A stretch of 64,000 nt of DNA, taken from Stappia indica (lineage in GTDB: Bacteria; Pseudomonadota; Alphaproteobacteria; Rhizobiales; Stappiaceae). The position numbers and the translations under genes were made by a program. Where the stretch lies: positions 2,263,501-2,327,500 of the forward strand of contig NZ_CP046908.1 in NCBI RefSeq assembly GCF_009789575.1, written 5' to 3'. Shown piece after piece: positions 37,517 to 46,838 of this stretch. Numbering within the stretch: position 1 is the stretch's first letter; each line of letters starts with the position of its first letter. The notes beneath the pieces were generated by a model. That model saw only the letters and a list, made by a program, of their open reading frames with translations, was not told where the DNA came from and did no database searches.

Positions 37517-38923
37517 TCAGCCCGTGCGGGTGACCAGCTCCGGCCCCATCAGCGAGTAGGGCAGCCAGGTCGACAGCGCCGGCACATAGGTCACCAGGAT
37601 CAGGAAGATGAACAGGATCAGCACGAAGGGTGCTGCCGCCCGCACCACCTGAACAAGGCTCATGCCGGTTATGCCTGATGTCACGAACAGGTTGAGGCCG
37701 ATGGGCGGCGTGATCATGCCGATCTCCATGTTCACCACCATGATGATGCCGAGATGGATCGGATCGACCCCGAGCGCCATGCCGATGGGGAACACCACCG
37801 GAGCGACGATCAGCAGCAGGCCCGACGGCTCCATGAACTGGCCGCCGATCAGCAGCAGGATGTTCACGGCGATCAGGAAGGTGAACCAGGTGAAGCCCGC
37901 ACCGATCATCCAGTCGGTGATCGCCTGCGGAATCCGCTCGGCCGTCAGGGTGTGAGCGAAGAGCAGCGCATTGACGATGATGAACATCAGCATCACCGTC
38001 GTCTTGGATGCATCGACCAGCACCTTGCGCGTGTCGCTGTGGACGCAACCCGGCAGGAAATAGATGATCGTCAGCCAAACGTTGCGCCCCACTGCCGCGG
38101 GCAGCGACTCCCCGTCCCTGCGCATCGGGACACCCTTGAGCGGCCCCATGTCGCGATAGATAAAGATGGCGATCAGGAACGAATAGACCGCAGCCACCGC
38201 CGCAGCTTCGGTCGGCGTGAAGATGCCGCCGTAAATGCCGCCGAGGATGATGACGATCAGCAGCAGGCCGAAGCCTGCCTCGCCGGCCGCCGAGGCGACC
38301 TCTCCCAGCCCGCCGAAAGGCTGCTTGGGCATGTTCTTGATGCGCGCGTTCACGTAGATCGCCGCCATCAGCATCAGGCCGGCAACAAGGCCCGGAATGA
38401 CGCCGGCAAGGAACATGCGGCCGACGGAAACGTCAGTCGCAGCCGCATAGACCACCATGACGATGGACGGCGGAATGAGAATGCCGAGCGTGCCCGCATT
38501 GGCGATGACGCCGGCGGCGAATTCCTTCGTGTAGCCGACCTGGCGCATGCCGGCGATGGCGATCGTTCCGATCGCAACCACGGTCGCCGGCGAGGAGCCG
38601 GACAGCGCGGCAAAGAGCATGCACGAGAACACCGCCGCGATCGCCATGCCGCCACGCAGATGGCCGACGCAGGCGATGGCGAAGCGGATGATGCGCCGGG
38701 CGACGCCGCCTGTCGACATGAAGGCCGAGGCGAGAATGAAGAAGGGAATCGCCAGGAGCGTGTAGTTCTGCGAGGCCGTGAACAGCTGCAGAGCGACCGA
38801 GGACATGGAGTCCTGGGAGAAGAAGGCGATCGTCAGGACGCTGGACAGGCCCAGCGCGATCGCGATCGGGACGCCGAGGAACAGCAGCCCGAGCACCATG
38901 ATGAAGAGAACACCGGCTTCCAT
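37517..38923 (-). CDS. dctM: TRAP transporter large permease DctM
   Basis: 468-residue membrane subunit, longer than the roughly 430 of typical DctM because of two loop insertions, one near MPKQPFGGLGEVASAAGEAG and one near KGVPMRRDGESLPAAVGRNV. About twelve helices are seen, with the signatures SGSSPATVVAIGT and ITPPIGLNLFVTSGITG. It forms the sodium-coupled channel with DctQ, encoded 7 bases upstream. Last gene of the TRAP operon before the terminator. Confidence 0.93.
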   Translation of the reverse strand: MEAGVLFIMVLGLLFLGVPIAIALGLSSVLTIAFFSQDSMSSVALQLFTASQNYTLLAIPFFILASAFMSTGGVARRIIRFAIACVGHLRGGMAIAAVFSCMLFAALSGSSPATVVAIGTIAIAGMRQVGYTKEFAAGVIANAGTLGILIPPSIVMVVYAAATDVSVGRMFLAGVIPGLVAGLMLMAAIYVNARIKNMPKQPFGGLGEVASAAGEAGFGLLLIVIILGGIYGGIFTPTEAAAVAAVYSFLIAIFIYRDMGPLKGVPMRRDGESLPAAVGRNVWLTIIYFLPGCVHSDTRKVLVDASKTTVMLMFIIVNALLFAHTLTAERIPQAITDWMIGAGFTWFTFLIAVNILLLIGGQFMEPSGLLLIVAPVVFPIGMALGVDPIHLGIIMVVNMEIGMITPPIGLNLFVTSGITGMSLVQVVRAAAPFVLILFIFLILVTYVPALSTWLPYSLMGPELVTRTG

Positions 38924-38930
38924 GGCGGGA

Positions 38931-39551
38931 TCAGTCCTTCAGCACGTTTTTGTTTTCGGCAACGAGCTCTTCCGCTTCGTGCGCTGCGATCATCATCTCG
39001 CGCTTGCCGGTGACGATCTGCCAGGCGGCCTGGGCACAGCGGAAGGCGAAAAGGGCCAGTCCCACGGGCAGGATCAGATAGGCGATCCAGCGCTGCACGC
39101 GCTCCTGGGTGCCGAACATCTCCTGAACCAGCTCCGGGTAGCGCAAATCATCGAGACCGATGCCGATGCGATACATGCGCGACCAGTAGTCGATGGCCCC
39201 GCCGCGCGTGCTGATGCCGAACCATTGCAGCCAGTCGGAATGCAGCAGGATGACCGCATAGGCCACACCGCAAAGAGCACCGAAAATCGCGAAGATGCGG
39301 AAGATCGGCGCCGGGAACAGGCGAATGATGGCATCGACGCCCAGATGCGTGCCCATCTTCACCCCGTAGCTCATGCCGAAAAGGATCAGCCAGGCAAAGA
39401 GGATGCGGGTGAGTTCGAGCGCTCCGGTCCAGCCGGAGTTGAAGCCGTAGCGGGCAACCACCTGAGTGAAGGTCACGATGGTCATCGCCGCGAGCAGAAG
39501 CGCGATCACGTTCTCCTCGAAGCGCGTGACCCAGTTGTCGACGCGTTGCAT
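38931..39551 (-). CDS. dctQ: TRAP transporter small permease DctQ
   Basis: 206 residues with four membrane segments and the DctQ motif ELTRILFAWLILFGMSYGVK. The ATG at MQRVDNWVTRFEENV is chosen; longer in-frame starts are not family-like. Lies 7 bases before dctM and 157 bases after dctP, from which it is separated by a hairpin. Slightly longer than the usual DctQ because of an extra loop (IDYWSRMYRIGIGLDDL). Confidence 0.92.
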   Translation of the reverse strand: MQRVDNWVTRFEENVIALLLAAMTIVTFTQVVARYGFNSGWTGALELTRILFAWLILFGMSYGVKMGTHLGVDAIIRLFPAPIFRIFAIFGALCGVAYAVILLHSDWLQWFGISTRGGAIDYWSRMYRIGIGLDDLRYPELVQEMFGTQERVQRWIAYLILPVGLALFAFRCAQAAWQIVTGKREMMIAAHEAEELVAENKNVLKD

Positions 39552-39665
39552 CGCTTCCCCCAATGTATCTGTTTTGTCGGGAACGAGGTTCGGAAAGCTC
39601 CCGGTCCGGCGCAAGGGGCAAGGCCCTCGTCCTGCGCAACCGCCGGGAGCGATCCGATAGGCCAA

Positions 39666-39697
39666 ACCGCCCGCGAACCCGAGGGTGCGCGGGCGGT
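39666..39697 (-). terminator. Hairpin between dctP and dctQ
   Basis: Perfect 10-bp stem (ACCGCCCGCG / CGCGGGCGGT) with a 12-base loop, 11 bases beyond the dctP stop. On the minus strand TTT follows. It is likely a partial terminator giving excess binding protein over permease. Confidence 0.6.
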
Positions 39698-39708
39698 CCG
39701 GATCAATG

Positions 39709-40710
39709 TCAGCTGGGGCTGTTCGAAGCCTGGGCAGCCTCGATCAGCTCTTCGCCGATATCGCCCCGGAACTTGTCCCAGACCGGCTTCATGGCATCGA
39801 CCCAGGCCTTGCGCTGCTCCGGGGTAAGCACCCGGATCTCGCTGCCGGCATCCAGGATCTTCTGGCGGTTTTCGGCTTCCTGGCCGGCGACGGCCGCATT
39901 GGCGGCAACAGTGACCTCGTTGACGATGGTCAGGAACTGGTCACGCACATCCGGCTCGAGACCGTTCAGCCACTCGTCGGACGTGACGAGCAGATAGGCC
40001 AGCAGCTGGTGGTTGGTCTCGGTGATACCGTCCTGCACCTCGAAGAACTTCTGGGTGTAGATGTTGGACCAGGAGTTCTCCTGACCGTCCACGACGCCGG
40101 TCTGCAGCGCGCCGTAGACCTCCTTGAAGGCCAGCTTCTGGGCATTCGCACCCATGGCGGCGATCATGGCCTCGGCAACGTCCGACGTCTGGATACGGAA
40201 CTTCAGGCCAGTGGCGTCCGTCGGCAGCAGCAGCGGCTTGTTGGCCGAGAACTGCTTCATGCCCGAGCTCCAGTAGCCGAGGCCGACGAAGCCGACGTCG
40301 GTCATCGAGTTCAGCAGCTCCTTGCCGGGCTCGCTGGCCGCGAAGCGATCGATCGACGACAGGTCGTTGAACAGGAACGGCAGGTCGAAGAGGCGGTACT
40401 TCAGCGTATAGGCCTCGAACTTCGACAGGGACGGGGCCGCGAGCTGCACGTCGCCGAGCAGCAGGGCTTCCATCACCTTGTCGTCGTCGAAGAGCTGCGA
40501 GTTCGGGAACACCTGCATGCAGGCCTTGCCGTTCATCTCCTCGTTGACGCGCTTGGCAAGCAGGGTCGCCGCGTCGCCCTTGGGGTGGCCGGAGCCGGCA
40601 ACCACGTGGCTGAACTTGATGACCATCTCGCCGTCGTCGCAATCGGCGAGAGCCGGAGCGGCGAAGGTGAGGCATGCGGCGGCAACCGCAGCCGTTGCGA
40701 ACTTTTTCAT
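39709..40710 (-). CDS. dctP: TRAP transporter substrate-binding protein DctP
   Basis: 333-residue periplasmic protein; signal peptide MKKFATAAVAAACLTFAAPA, cleavage before DCDDGEM. DctP motifs are IKFSHVVAGSGHPKG, the carboxylate-binding Arg in LKFRIQTSDVAEAM, and the dimer helix GVVDGQENSWSNIYTQKF. Expected ligands are C4-dicarboxylates or related organic acids. The start is preceded by a 78-base leader from a sigma-54 promoter, indicating control by the adjacent DctBD pair. Confidence 0.93.
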   Translation of the reverse strand: MKKFATAAVAAACLTFAAPALADCDDGEMVIKFSHVVAGSGHPKGDAATLLAKRVNEEMNGKACMQVFPNSQLFDDDKVMEALLLGDVQLAAPSLSKFEAYTLKYRLFDLPFLFNDLSSIDRFAASEPGKELLNSMTDVGFVGLGYWSSGMKQFSANKPLLLPTDATGLKFRIQTSDVAEAMIAAMGANAQKLAFKEVYGALQTGVVDGQENSWSNIYTQKFFEVQDGITETNHQLLAYLLVTSDEWLNGLEPDVRDQFLTIVNEVTVAANAAVAGQEAENRQKILDAGSEIRVLTPEQRKAWVDAMKPVWDKFRGDIGEELIEAAQASNSPS

Positions 40711-40799
40711 GGATGTCCTCCCAGACATGTTTTGCCGCGCTCGGGCGCGCGGACGGGTGATCCGGCAAGAGATGCCGGTTTATTCGCGCCCCACAATTA

Positions 40800-40814
40800 G
40801 CAACATGTGTGCCA
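40800..40814 (-). promoter_or_regulatory. Sigma-54 promoter of dctP
   Basis: On the minus strand TGGCACACATGTTGC is an exact -24/-12 element (TGGCAC-N5-TTGC). Transcription would begin near 40788, about 78 bases before the dctP ATG. The activator is almost certainly the NtrC-type DctD encoded just upstream. Confidence 0.88.
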
Positions 40815-40900
40815 AATGCCTGAGAGGCGAGCAAGTCGCCCGTTTTGCGGGCAGGGCAGGATCGCGCCCGTCCCGCTCCAAGCTGGAAATGTGCAGGAAA

Positions 40901-40942
40901 CGACACATCATTCAGAAAGGATGTGTCGACATCGACACATCC
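40901..40942. promoter_or_regulatory. Upstream activator sites (DctD-type UAS) for the dctP promoter
   Basis: Three half-sites in alternating orientation: CGACACATC (40901-40909), GGATGTGTCGA (40919-40929) and TCGACACATCC (40932-40942). The last two form a perfect 11-2-11 palindrome; the first pairs with the second at a 10-base spacing. They lie about 90-140 bases upstream of the sigma-54 promoter, the usual distance for NtrC-type activators, and 9 bases past the dctD stop. Confidence 0.75.
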
Positions 40943-40951
40943 GGCCGGACC

Positions 40952-42307
40952 TCAGCCGGGGAAGTCGCCTTCTGAAGCCGTGCGGTCGAGGCCGTACTTG
41001 CGGATTTTTTCGTAGAGCGCCTTTCGCGACAATCCCAGTCCTTCATAGGTCGCCTTCAGGCTGCCGCCGTTCTTGGCGAGCTCTTCCGCAATCACCGCTC
41101 GCTCATAAGCGGCAACGCGCTCGGACAGAACCGTCGCCTCGGCCGTGCCGCCCGCAGGTCCCGTACCCCCTGGCCGCTCGAGCCCGAGGACGAAACGATC
41201 GGCGACGTTCCGCAATTCCCGGACGTTCCCGGGCCAGTCGCGTGCGATCAGCTCGCTGACGAAGGCTGGCATCACGTCGGGGATTTCCCGCCGGTAGCGG
41301 GCGCGCGCCTCGCGTGTCAGGTGATGAAAGAGCAAAGGAATATCTTCCTTGCGCGCCCTGAGCGGGGGAATTTCGACGGTGACGACATTCAGCCGGTAAA
41401 ACAGGTCCTTGCGGAACCGCCCCGCATTTCCGGCCGCCTCCAGATCGTCCTTGGTCGCCGCCAGGAAGCGCACGTCCAGGGGTATTGTCCGGTTGGAGCC
41501 CAGCCGCTCTATCGTGCGTGTCTCGATCACCCTGAGCAGCTTGACCTGAAGATCGAGCGGCATCGACTCGATCTCGTCGAGAAAGACAGTGCCGCCATGC
41601 GCATGCTCGAGCTTGCCGATCCGCTGGCTTGCCGCCCCCGTGAAGGCGCCTTTCTCGTGGCCGAAAAGCTCGGACTCGATGATTTCCGCCGGCAGGCCAC
41701 CGCAGTTGAGCGCAACGAACGGCCCCTCCCGGCGATGCCCCTCCTCGTGAAGGGCGCGCGCCACCACTTCCTTGCCGGCCCCGGTCTCGCCGATGATCAG
41801 CACGTCGGCATCGGTGCCGGCGAGCGCTCCGACGAGCCCGCGCAGCCGCTCCATTGCGGCGGATCGGCCGACCAGCCGCCCCTCCAGGCCGGTCCTGCTG
41901 GCCAGTTGTTCGCGCAACAGGCGATTCTCGAGCACCAGGCGCCGTTTCTCCAGCGCCCGCTCGATCACCGTCGACAGCCGGCTGACCGGAAACGGCTTCT
42001 CGATGAAGTCATACGCCCCGGCCCGCATCGCCTGGACCGCGAGGGGCACGTCGCCGTGACCTGTGATGAGAATGACCGGCAGGGCGGGGTCGATCTCCAG
42101 CGCCTTGCGCATCAGATCGAAACCATCCGTCTGGGGCATGCGGATGTCCGTCACCAGCACACCGTAGAAATCCCGGCCGAGAGTCCCGAACACTCCGGAC
42201 GCGCCTTCGAACGTGTCGACGCTGTGGCCGGCCAGCTCCAGTCCTTCCGCAAGCGCTTCACGCAGATCGGGCTCGTCATCGACGAGCAGCACCGTCGCCT
42301 TGTCCAT
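40952..42307 (-). CDS. dctD: Sigma-54-dependent response regulator DctD
   Basis: 451 residues. The N-terminal receiver has the phospho-acceptor Asp in LVTDIRMPQTDG. The AAA+ domain shows Walker A GETGAGKEVVARAL and the sigma-54 contact motif GAFTGA. The C-terminal Fis-type helix-turn-helix reads GGSLKATYEGLGLSRKALYEKI. It is encoded 48 bases after dctB on the same strand, and its probable binding sites lie beyond its own stop. Activates dctPQM. Confidence 0.95.
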   Translation of the reverse strand: MDKATVLLVDDEPDLREALAEGLELAGHSVDTFEGASGVFGTLGRDFYGVLVTDIRMPQTDGFDLMRKALEIDPALPVILITGHGDVPLAVQAMRAGAYDFIEKPFPVSRLSTVIERALEKRRLVLENRLLREQLASRTGLEGRLVGRSAAMERLRGLVGALAGTDADVLIIGETGAGKEVVARALHEEGHRREGPFVALNCGGLPAEIIESELFGHEKGAFTGAASQRIGKLEHAHGGTVFLDEIESMPLDLQVKLLRVIETRTIERLGSNRTIPLDVRFLAATKDDLEAAGNAGRFRKDLFYRLNVVTVEIPPLRARKEDIPLLFHHLTREARARYRREIPDVMPAFVSELIARDWPGNVRELRNVADRFVLGLERPGGTGPAGGTAEATVLSERVAAYERAVIAEELAKNGGSLKATYEGLGLSRKALYEKIRKYGLDRTASEGDFPG

Positions 42308-42355
42308 CAGTGTTCCGTCTTGTCACCGCAAATGCGCCATCGGGCGAGCAACACT

Positions 42356-44158
42356 CTACTCCGCCGCATCGCTCAGCCCCTCGGCCAGCGGCAGCCGAAC
42401 CGTGAAGACGGCACCGCCGCCCTCCGCATGGCGCACGGTCAAGCTGCCCGAGAAATCGTGGACGATCTTGTAGGCGATCGAAAGCCCGAGGCCCAGCCCC
42501 TTGCCGACCTCCTTGGTGGTGAAGAACGGATCGAACACCTTCGGCAGGAGATCGGAGGAGATGCCCGGGCCGTTGTCCCGCACCTCGATCACCGCCAGGC
42601 CTGCCTCGCTGCGGGTGGTCATAACCACCTGTCCGTCGTCACGCGCCTCCACGGCATCGAGCGCGTTGGAGACGAGGTTGAGGACCACCTGCTCCAGCCG
42701 CACATGCCCGCCCACGACCGAAAGCGGCCCATCGAGATGCGTAACAGTCAAGCGGGCGCTGCCCTGCTTGATCCGCGGCGACAGCAACATCATGGCCTCG
42801 TCGACAACCGGCTTCAGGGCTGTCGGCCGCAGGTCGGTACCGGCCCGGCGGCTGAACCCCTTCAGCACACGGGAAATCTCTGCCATCCGCTCGACCATCA
42901 GGATGATGCGGTCGAGCGCACTGCCCACCCGCTCGCCCATGCCGCGTTCGAGAAACTGCTTGGCATTGTCGGCATTCGAACGGATCGCGGCCAGCGGCTG
43001 GTTGAACTCGTGCGAAAGGGCCGCGGACATCTGGCCGAGCGTCGCCATCTTCGCGGCCTGCACCAGGTCGGCCTGCATGTTCCTGAGCTCCGCCTCCGCG
43101 GCCTCGCGCTCGGTGACCTCGCGGGCGAGCCGCGCATTCGCCTCGGAAAGGTCGCGGGTGCGCAGGCGCACTTTCCGTTCCAGGCGCAAGGCGGCGATCT
43201 TGTCTTCGCGCAGGCGGCGCAGAACGGCGACACGCCGGTCGGCCGCCACCCAGCCGACCACGCTCGCCAGCAGACAGATCAGTACGGCGATCGCTGCAAC
43301 CTTCTGGCTCTGCGAGCGGGCATCGGCCGTATCGGCGAATGCCGCGACCTGCCAGTCCAGCACGGGCAGCGTCCGCGCCATCCTGAGATAGGGTCCGCGC
43401 CCGGCCGCGCCATTGAAGCGAACATATTCCGCTTCGGTGGCGGCAGCGGCCGCACCGTCTCCGGTTCGCGGCACCTCGGCCGTCCCAAGCACGGCGAAGC
43501 GCTCGCTCGCCCTTTGGCCGCGCCACGCCGGGCGGTTGGTGGCCACGATCTCTCCCCTCGTGTCGATCGCCACGATGGGCGCCGGGCTCAGGGCCCAGGC
43601 CTGCTCGATCTCAGCAAGGCTGACGCGCACGACCACGATGCCGACGACGAGACTGCCGGCGCGGACGGCCGAGGCGAAGACGTAGCTGCCCGGCTCGCTG
43701 CCGTTGCCTCGCCGATAGGCGCGACCGAGGCGGCCCTGCTGGGCCTCCGCCAATGGCAGCTGCTCCAGGCTGTTGCCGGGCGGCCGGGGCGACATATGGC
43801 TGGACGCGATCAGCGCGCCGGTCGCATCGAGAAACAGGACCTCCTGCGCTCCGGCCATGCCGGCAACCAGCGCAGCCGCCCGCTCGCCCAGCGCCGCGTC
43901 CCGGCGCAGGATGATGTCCCGCACATCTGGACGTTGCGCCAGCAGCGGCGACAGGAGGCGGAACTTGTCGAGCTGACGCTCCAGCGTTGCCGACTGCACG
44001 GACAAAAGCGCCTGCGCCCTCGTCGCCACCTCGGCGGCGAACAACCGCGAAGCGGTTTCCCATGTCACCCAGCCGATCAACACGGTCACCGGCAAGGCGC
44101 AGCACAGCACCAGGATATGTTGCGAATTGCGCCTGGCCCATCTGGCAAGCGTTGTCAT
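42356..44158 (-). CDS. dctB: Sensor histidine kinase DctB
   Basis: 600 residues. N-terminal helix (HILVLCCALPVTVLIGWVTW), a large periplasmic sensor domain of about 240 residues (residues 38-278), a second helix (AAIAVLICLLASVVGWVAA), a coiled coil, then the H-box ALSHEFNQPLAAIRSNADNA and the ATP-binding N, G1 and G2 boxes (NLVSNALDA, VRDNGPGIS, GLGLGLSI). The order and the H-box are characteristic of DctB. Senses extracellular dicarboxylate and phosphorylates DctD. Confidence 0.94.
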   Translation of the reverse strand: MTTLARWARRNSQHILVLCCALPVTVLIGWVTWETASRLFAAEVATRAQALLSVQSATLERQLDKFRLLSPLLAQRPDVRDIILRRDAALGERAAALVAGMAGAQEVLFLDATGALIASSHMSPRPPGNSLEQLPLAEAQQGRLGRAYRRGNGSEPGSYVFASAVRAGSLVVGIVVVRVSLAEIEQAWALSPAPIVAIDTRGEIVATNRPAWRGQRASERFAVLGTAEVPRTGDGAAAAATEAEYVRFNGAAGRGPYLRMARTLPVLDWQVAAFADTADARSQSQKVAAIAVLICLLASVVGWVAADRRVAVLRRLREDKIAALRLERKVRLRTRDLSEANARLAREVTEREAAEAELRNMQADLVQAAKMATLGQMSAALSHEFNQPLAAIRSNADNAKQFLERGMGERVGSALDRIILMVERMAEISRVLKGFSRRAGTDLRPTALKPVVDEAMMLLSPRIKQGSARLTVTHLDGPLSVVGGHVRLEQVVLNLVSNALDAVEARDDGQVVMTTRSEAGLAVIEVRDNGPGISSDLLPKVFDPFFTTKEVGKGLGLGLSIAYKIVHDFSGSLTVRHAEGGGAVFTVRLPLAEGLSDAAE

Positions 44159-44234
44159 GACCGTGTCTTTCCCCAGCGTTTCGGGGCGATCCTAGCGATC
44201 CGGACGGCCGGGCACAAATCGCGGGAGCACGAGT

Positions 44235-45842
44235 TCAGGCACGCCGGTCCGCGCGGATCATCTCCGCGGCCTTTTCGGCGATCATCATCGTTGGAACCGC
44301 CGTGTTGCCGGAGGTGATCGCCGGCATGACGGACGCATCCGCAACGCGGATGCCGGCAACGGCGCGCAGCCGCAGACGCCCATCGACGACCGAGGCATCG
44401 TCCGCACCCATCCGGCAGGTCCCCACCGGATGAAAGATCGTCGTGCCGATATCGCCCGCGGCGCGCGCCAGGTTCTCGTCGCTGCGCACCAGGGGACCGG
44501 GCAGGTGCTCGACCGGCGAAAAGCGCGCCATCGTATCCGTTGCCATGATGCGCCGGGTGAGGCGGATGCTGTCGGCAGCAACCTTGCGGTCCCCGGCCGT
44601 GGACAGGTAGTTCAGGCGGATCTCGGGATGAGCCAGCGGATCCCGGCTCGCGACATGCACGCTTCCCCGGCTTTCGGGGCGCAGATTGCACACGCTCAAG
44701 GTGATCGCCGGAAAGGAATGGAGCGGCTCGCCGAACTTGTCGAGCGACAGCGGCTGCACGTGATACTCGATATTCGCGGTCTCGAATGCCGGGTCGGATT
44801 TTGCAAAGACGCCGAGCTGCGATGGCGCCATGGACATCGGCCCGGAACGCGACAACGCATATTCCATCGCGATTCTCGCCTTGCCGAGCAGGTTCGAGGC
44901 CCGCTGGTTGAGCGTGACCGCGCCGCTGACCTTGAAGATCGTGCGGATCTGCAGGTGGTCCTGGAGATTGCTCCCCACCTGCCGGCTTTGCGCGACCGTT
45001 TCGATGCCCTGTCGCGCAAGCACCTCCGGATCGCCGATGCCCGACAGTTCCAGAATTTGCGGGGACCCGATGGCCCCTGCCGAAAGCACCAGTTCACCCG
45101 CCACTCTCGCCTGCGCGGGAGCGCCGTCGACGCGCAGCTCGACGCCGCTCACCCGGCCTTCGGCGACCGTCAGTCTGGTCACCTGCGCACCGGTAACGAT
45201 CTTCAGGTTCTGGCGGTTCGCGACCGGCTTGAGAAAGCCCTTGGCAGCGGTCCAGCGGATGCCTCCGCGCTGCGTCACCTGGAAATAGGACGAGCCGAAA
45301 TTGTCGCCGCGGTTGAAGTCGTCGATCTTCGGGATCCCGACCTCCTCGCAGGCATCGCGCACCGCATCGAGAATATCCCAGGACAACCGCTGCCGCTCGA
45401 CGCGGCATTCGCCGCCCCGGCCATGCATGTCGTCGGAGAGCTCGTAATGGTCCTCGGCACGGCGGAACAGCGGCAGCACATCGTCCCAGCCCCAGCCCTC
45501 CAGCCCCATCTGGCGCCAGCCATCATAGTCGCGCGCCTGGCCGCGCATGTAGATCATGCCGTTGATGGCGGAGCAGCCGCCGAGCACGCGGCCGCGCGGA
45601 TAGGAGAGAGAGCGCCCGTTGAGGCCGGGATCCGGAGCGGTCTTGAAGCCCCAGTCGGTTCGGGGATTGCCCATGCAATAAAGGTAGCCGACGGGAATGT
45701 GAATCCAGACGTAGTCGTCCTTGCCGCCAGCCTCCAGCAGCAGGACCTTGACCTGCGGATCGGCCGAAAGGCGGTTGGCCAGCACACAGCCGGCCGAACC
45801 CGCACCGACGATCACGTAGTCCCATTCCCCCAGGTCGCGCAT
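44235..45842 (-). CDS. GMC-family FAD oxidoreductase (choline dehydrogenase-like)
   Basis: 535 residues. The FAD dinucleotide motif VIVGAGSAGCVLANRLS is near the N-terminus; GMC signatures YPRGRVLGGCSAINGMIYMRG (first) and LVLSAGAIGSPQILELSG (second) are intact. The catalytic His region near the C-terminus is TTIFHPVGTCRMG. The family oxidises alcohols including choline and polyols. Located upstream of dctB on the same strand but with 76 bases between them, so co-regulation is uncertain. Confidence 0.92.
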   Translation of the reverse strand: MRDLGEWDYVIVGAGSAGCVLANRLSADPQVKVLLLEAGGKDDYVWIHIPVGYLYCMGNPRTDWGFKTAPDPGLNGRSLSYPRGRVLGGCSAINGMIYMRGQARDYDGWRQMGLEGWGWDDVLPLFRRAEDHYELSDDMHGRGGECRVERQRLSWDILDAVRDACEEVGIPKIDDFNRGDNFGSSYFQVTQRGGIRWTAAKGFLKPVANRQNLKIVTGAQVTRLTVAEGRVSGVELRVDGAPAQARVAGELVLSAGAIGSPQILELSGIGDPEVLARQGIETVAQSRQVGSNLQDHLQIRTIFKVSGAVTLNQRASNLLGKARIAMEYALSRSGPMSMAPSQLGVFAKSDPAFETANIEYHVQPLSLDKFGEPLHSFPAITLSVCNLRPESRGSVHVASRDPLAHPEIRLNYLSTAGDRKVAADSIRLTRRIMATDTMARFSPVEHLPGPLVRSDENLARAAGDIGTTIFHPVGTCRMGADDASVVDGRLRLRAVAGIRVADASVMPAITSGNTAVPTMMIAEKAAEMIRADRRA

Positions 45843-45910
45843 GGTTCCTCCCTGCCCTGGCCCGCGTGGAGCGGAACGATGCCCGCTGCCGCCAGCAATG
45901 GCAAGGAGGG

Positions 45911-45942
45911 AAAGCCCGGCGCCCGGACCGGCCGGACGCCGG
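45911..45942 (-). terminator. Terminator hairpin after the DUF533 gene
   Basis: Arms CCGGCGTCCGG and CCGGGCGCCGG (minus strand; one G-T wobble) with a 5-base loop CCGGT, then GCTTTCCC. It begins 5 bases beyond the stop. The short T-run makes it a moderate terminator. Confidence 0.55.
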
Positions 45943-45947
45943 CCGTC

Positions 45948-46724
45948 TCAGAGCGAGGCTTCGGCCTCTGCGACCGCGCGATCGACCTCTTCCGCAAGTC
46001 CAGGCTCCAGCCCGAGACGGGCGGCCAGCATCTGCAGATAAGCGCGCTCCGCGGGGTGATCCGGATCGATGGCCAGACGCGAGGCGGCATAGACTTCCAG
46101 CGCCGCTTCAGGGCTCTTCGCCCCCTTCACCACCCGGTCGATGTCGAGCGGCGCGCGCAGCTCGTCCATCACGAAGGCCTTGGCCTCGCTGTCGAGGTCG
46201 AGCGTATCAAGCTTGTCGAAGATCTTGCGCTGCTCGTCCGCATCGATATGCCCGTCGGCCTTTGCCGCCGAGATCATCGCGGTCAGCAGGACGAGCGCGA
46301 ACTCCTCCTCCCCGCCCGGCTGACGCGCCGGCGAAAACGGCGAATCGGAGGGAGGCGGCAGTACCGGGGCAGAAGAGGACGCGGTGTCCGGCGCACCCTG
46401 CGCAGACGCCGGGGCGGCTCCGCCACCCCCGCGATAATCGCGATAGGCCTTGTAGGCGAGACCGGCAACCAGGGCCATGCCGCCATAGGTCAGCGCCTTC
46501 TTGCCGATCTTGCGGCCACCCTTGGTGCCAAGGAGCAGGCCTGCAAGGCCGCCTGCCAGCGCGCCGCCGGCGAGTCCGCCGGAGCCGGAGGACCGCAGAT
46601 AGTCCTGGCCGCGCGCCAGAAGATCGCCGGCCCCACTTCCGCCGGAACCAGTGCGTCCGGACCCTGCCGAGGAACCGCCACCCTGGCCCATGAACTCCTC
46701 AAGCAGCTTGCGTGCATCGAACAT
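45948..46724 (-). CDS. DUF533/TerB-like membrane-associated protein
   Basis: 258 residues. N-terminal FDARKLLEEFMGQG, a Gly/Ser-rich linker, a glycine-rich hydrophobic hairpin (GLAGGALAGGLAGLLLGTKG and GGMALVAGLAYKAYRDY, about residues 49-95), a Pro/Ala/Ser-rich linker, then a helical TerB-like domain (ALVLLTAMISAAKADGHIDADE, with an acidic DADE motif that may bind metal). This is the DUF533 layout seen in enterobacterial YebE. Function unknown. The upstream GAGAC precedes the ATG. Confidence 0.85.
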   Translation of the reverse strand: MFDARKLLEEFMGQGGGSSAGSGRTGSGGSGAGDLLARGQDYLRSSGSGGLAGGALAGGLAGLLLGTKGGRKIGKKALTYGGMALVAGLAYKAYRDYRGGGGAAPASAQGAPDTASSSAPVLPPPSDSPFSPARQPGGEEEFALVLLTAMISAAKADGHIDADEQRKIFDKLDTLDLDSEAKAFVMDELRAPLDIDRVVKGAKSPEAALEVYAASRLAIDPDHPAERAYLQMLAARLGLEPGLAEEVDRAVAEAEASL

Positions 46725-46838
46725 CGTTATCTGTCTCCAGTCCCTTGCGATTGGCGGCAGTCCGGGACGTGCCCGGGTCGCATTCATGACTGCAAATGGG
46801 AACAGAAAGTCGCGACCGCAAGCGCAGGGCGTCACCGC

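Noticed and set aside
41321..44317. Plus-strand open frame of 998 codons
   Set aside because: Entirely antisense to dctD and dctB, which have complete catalytic motifs; the frame is Arg/Gln/His-rich noise.
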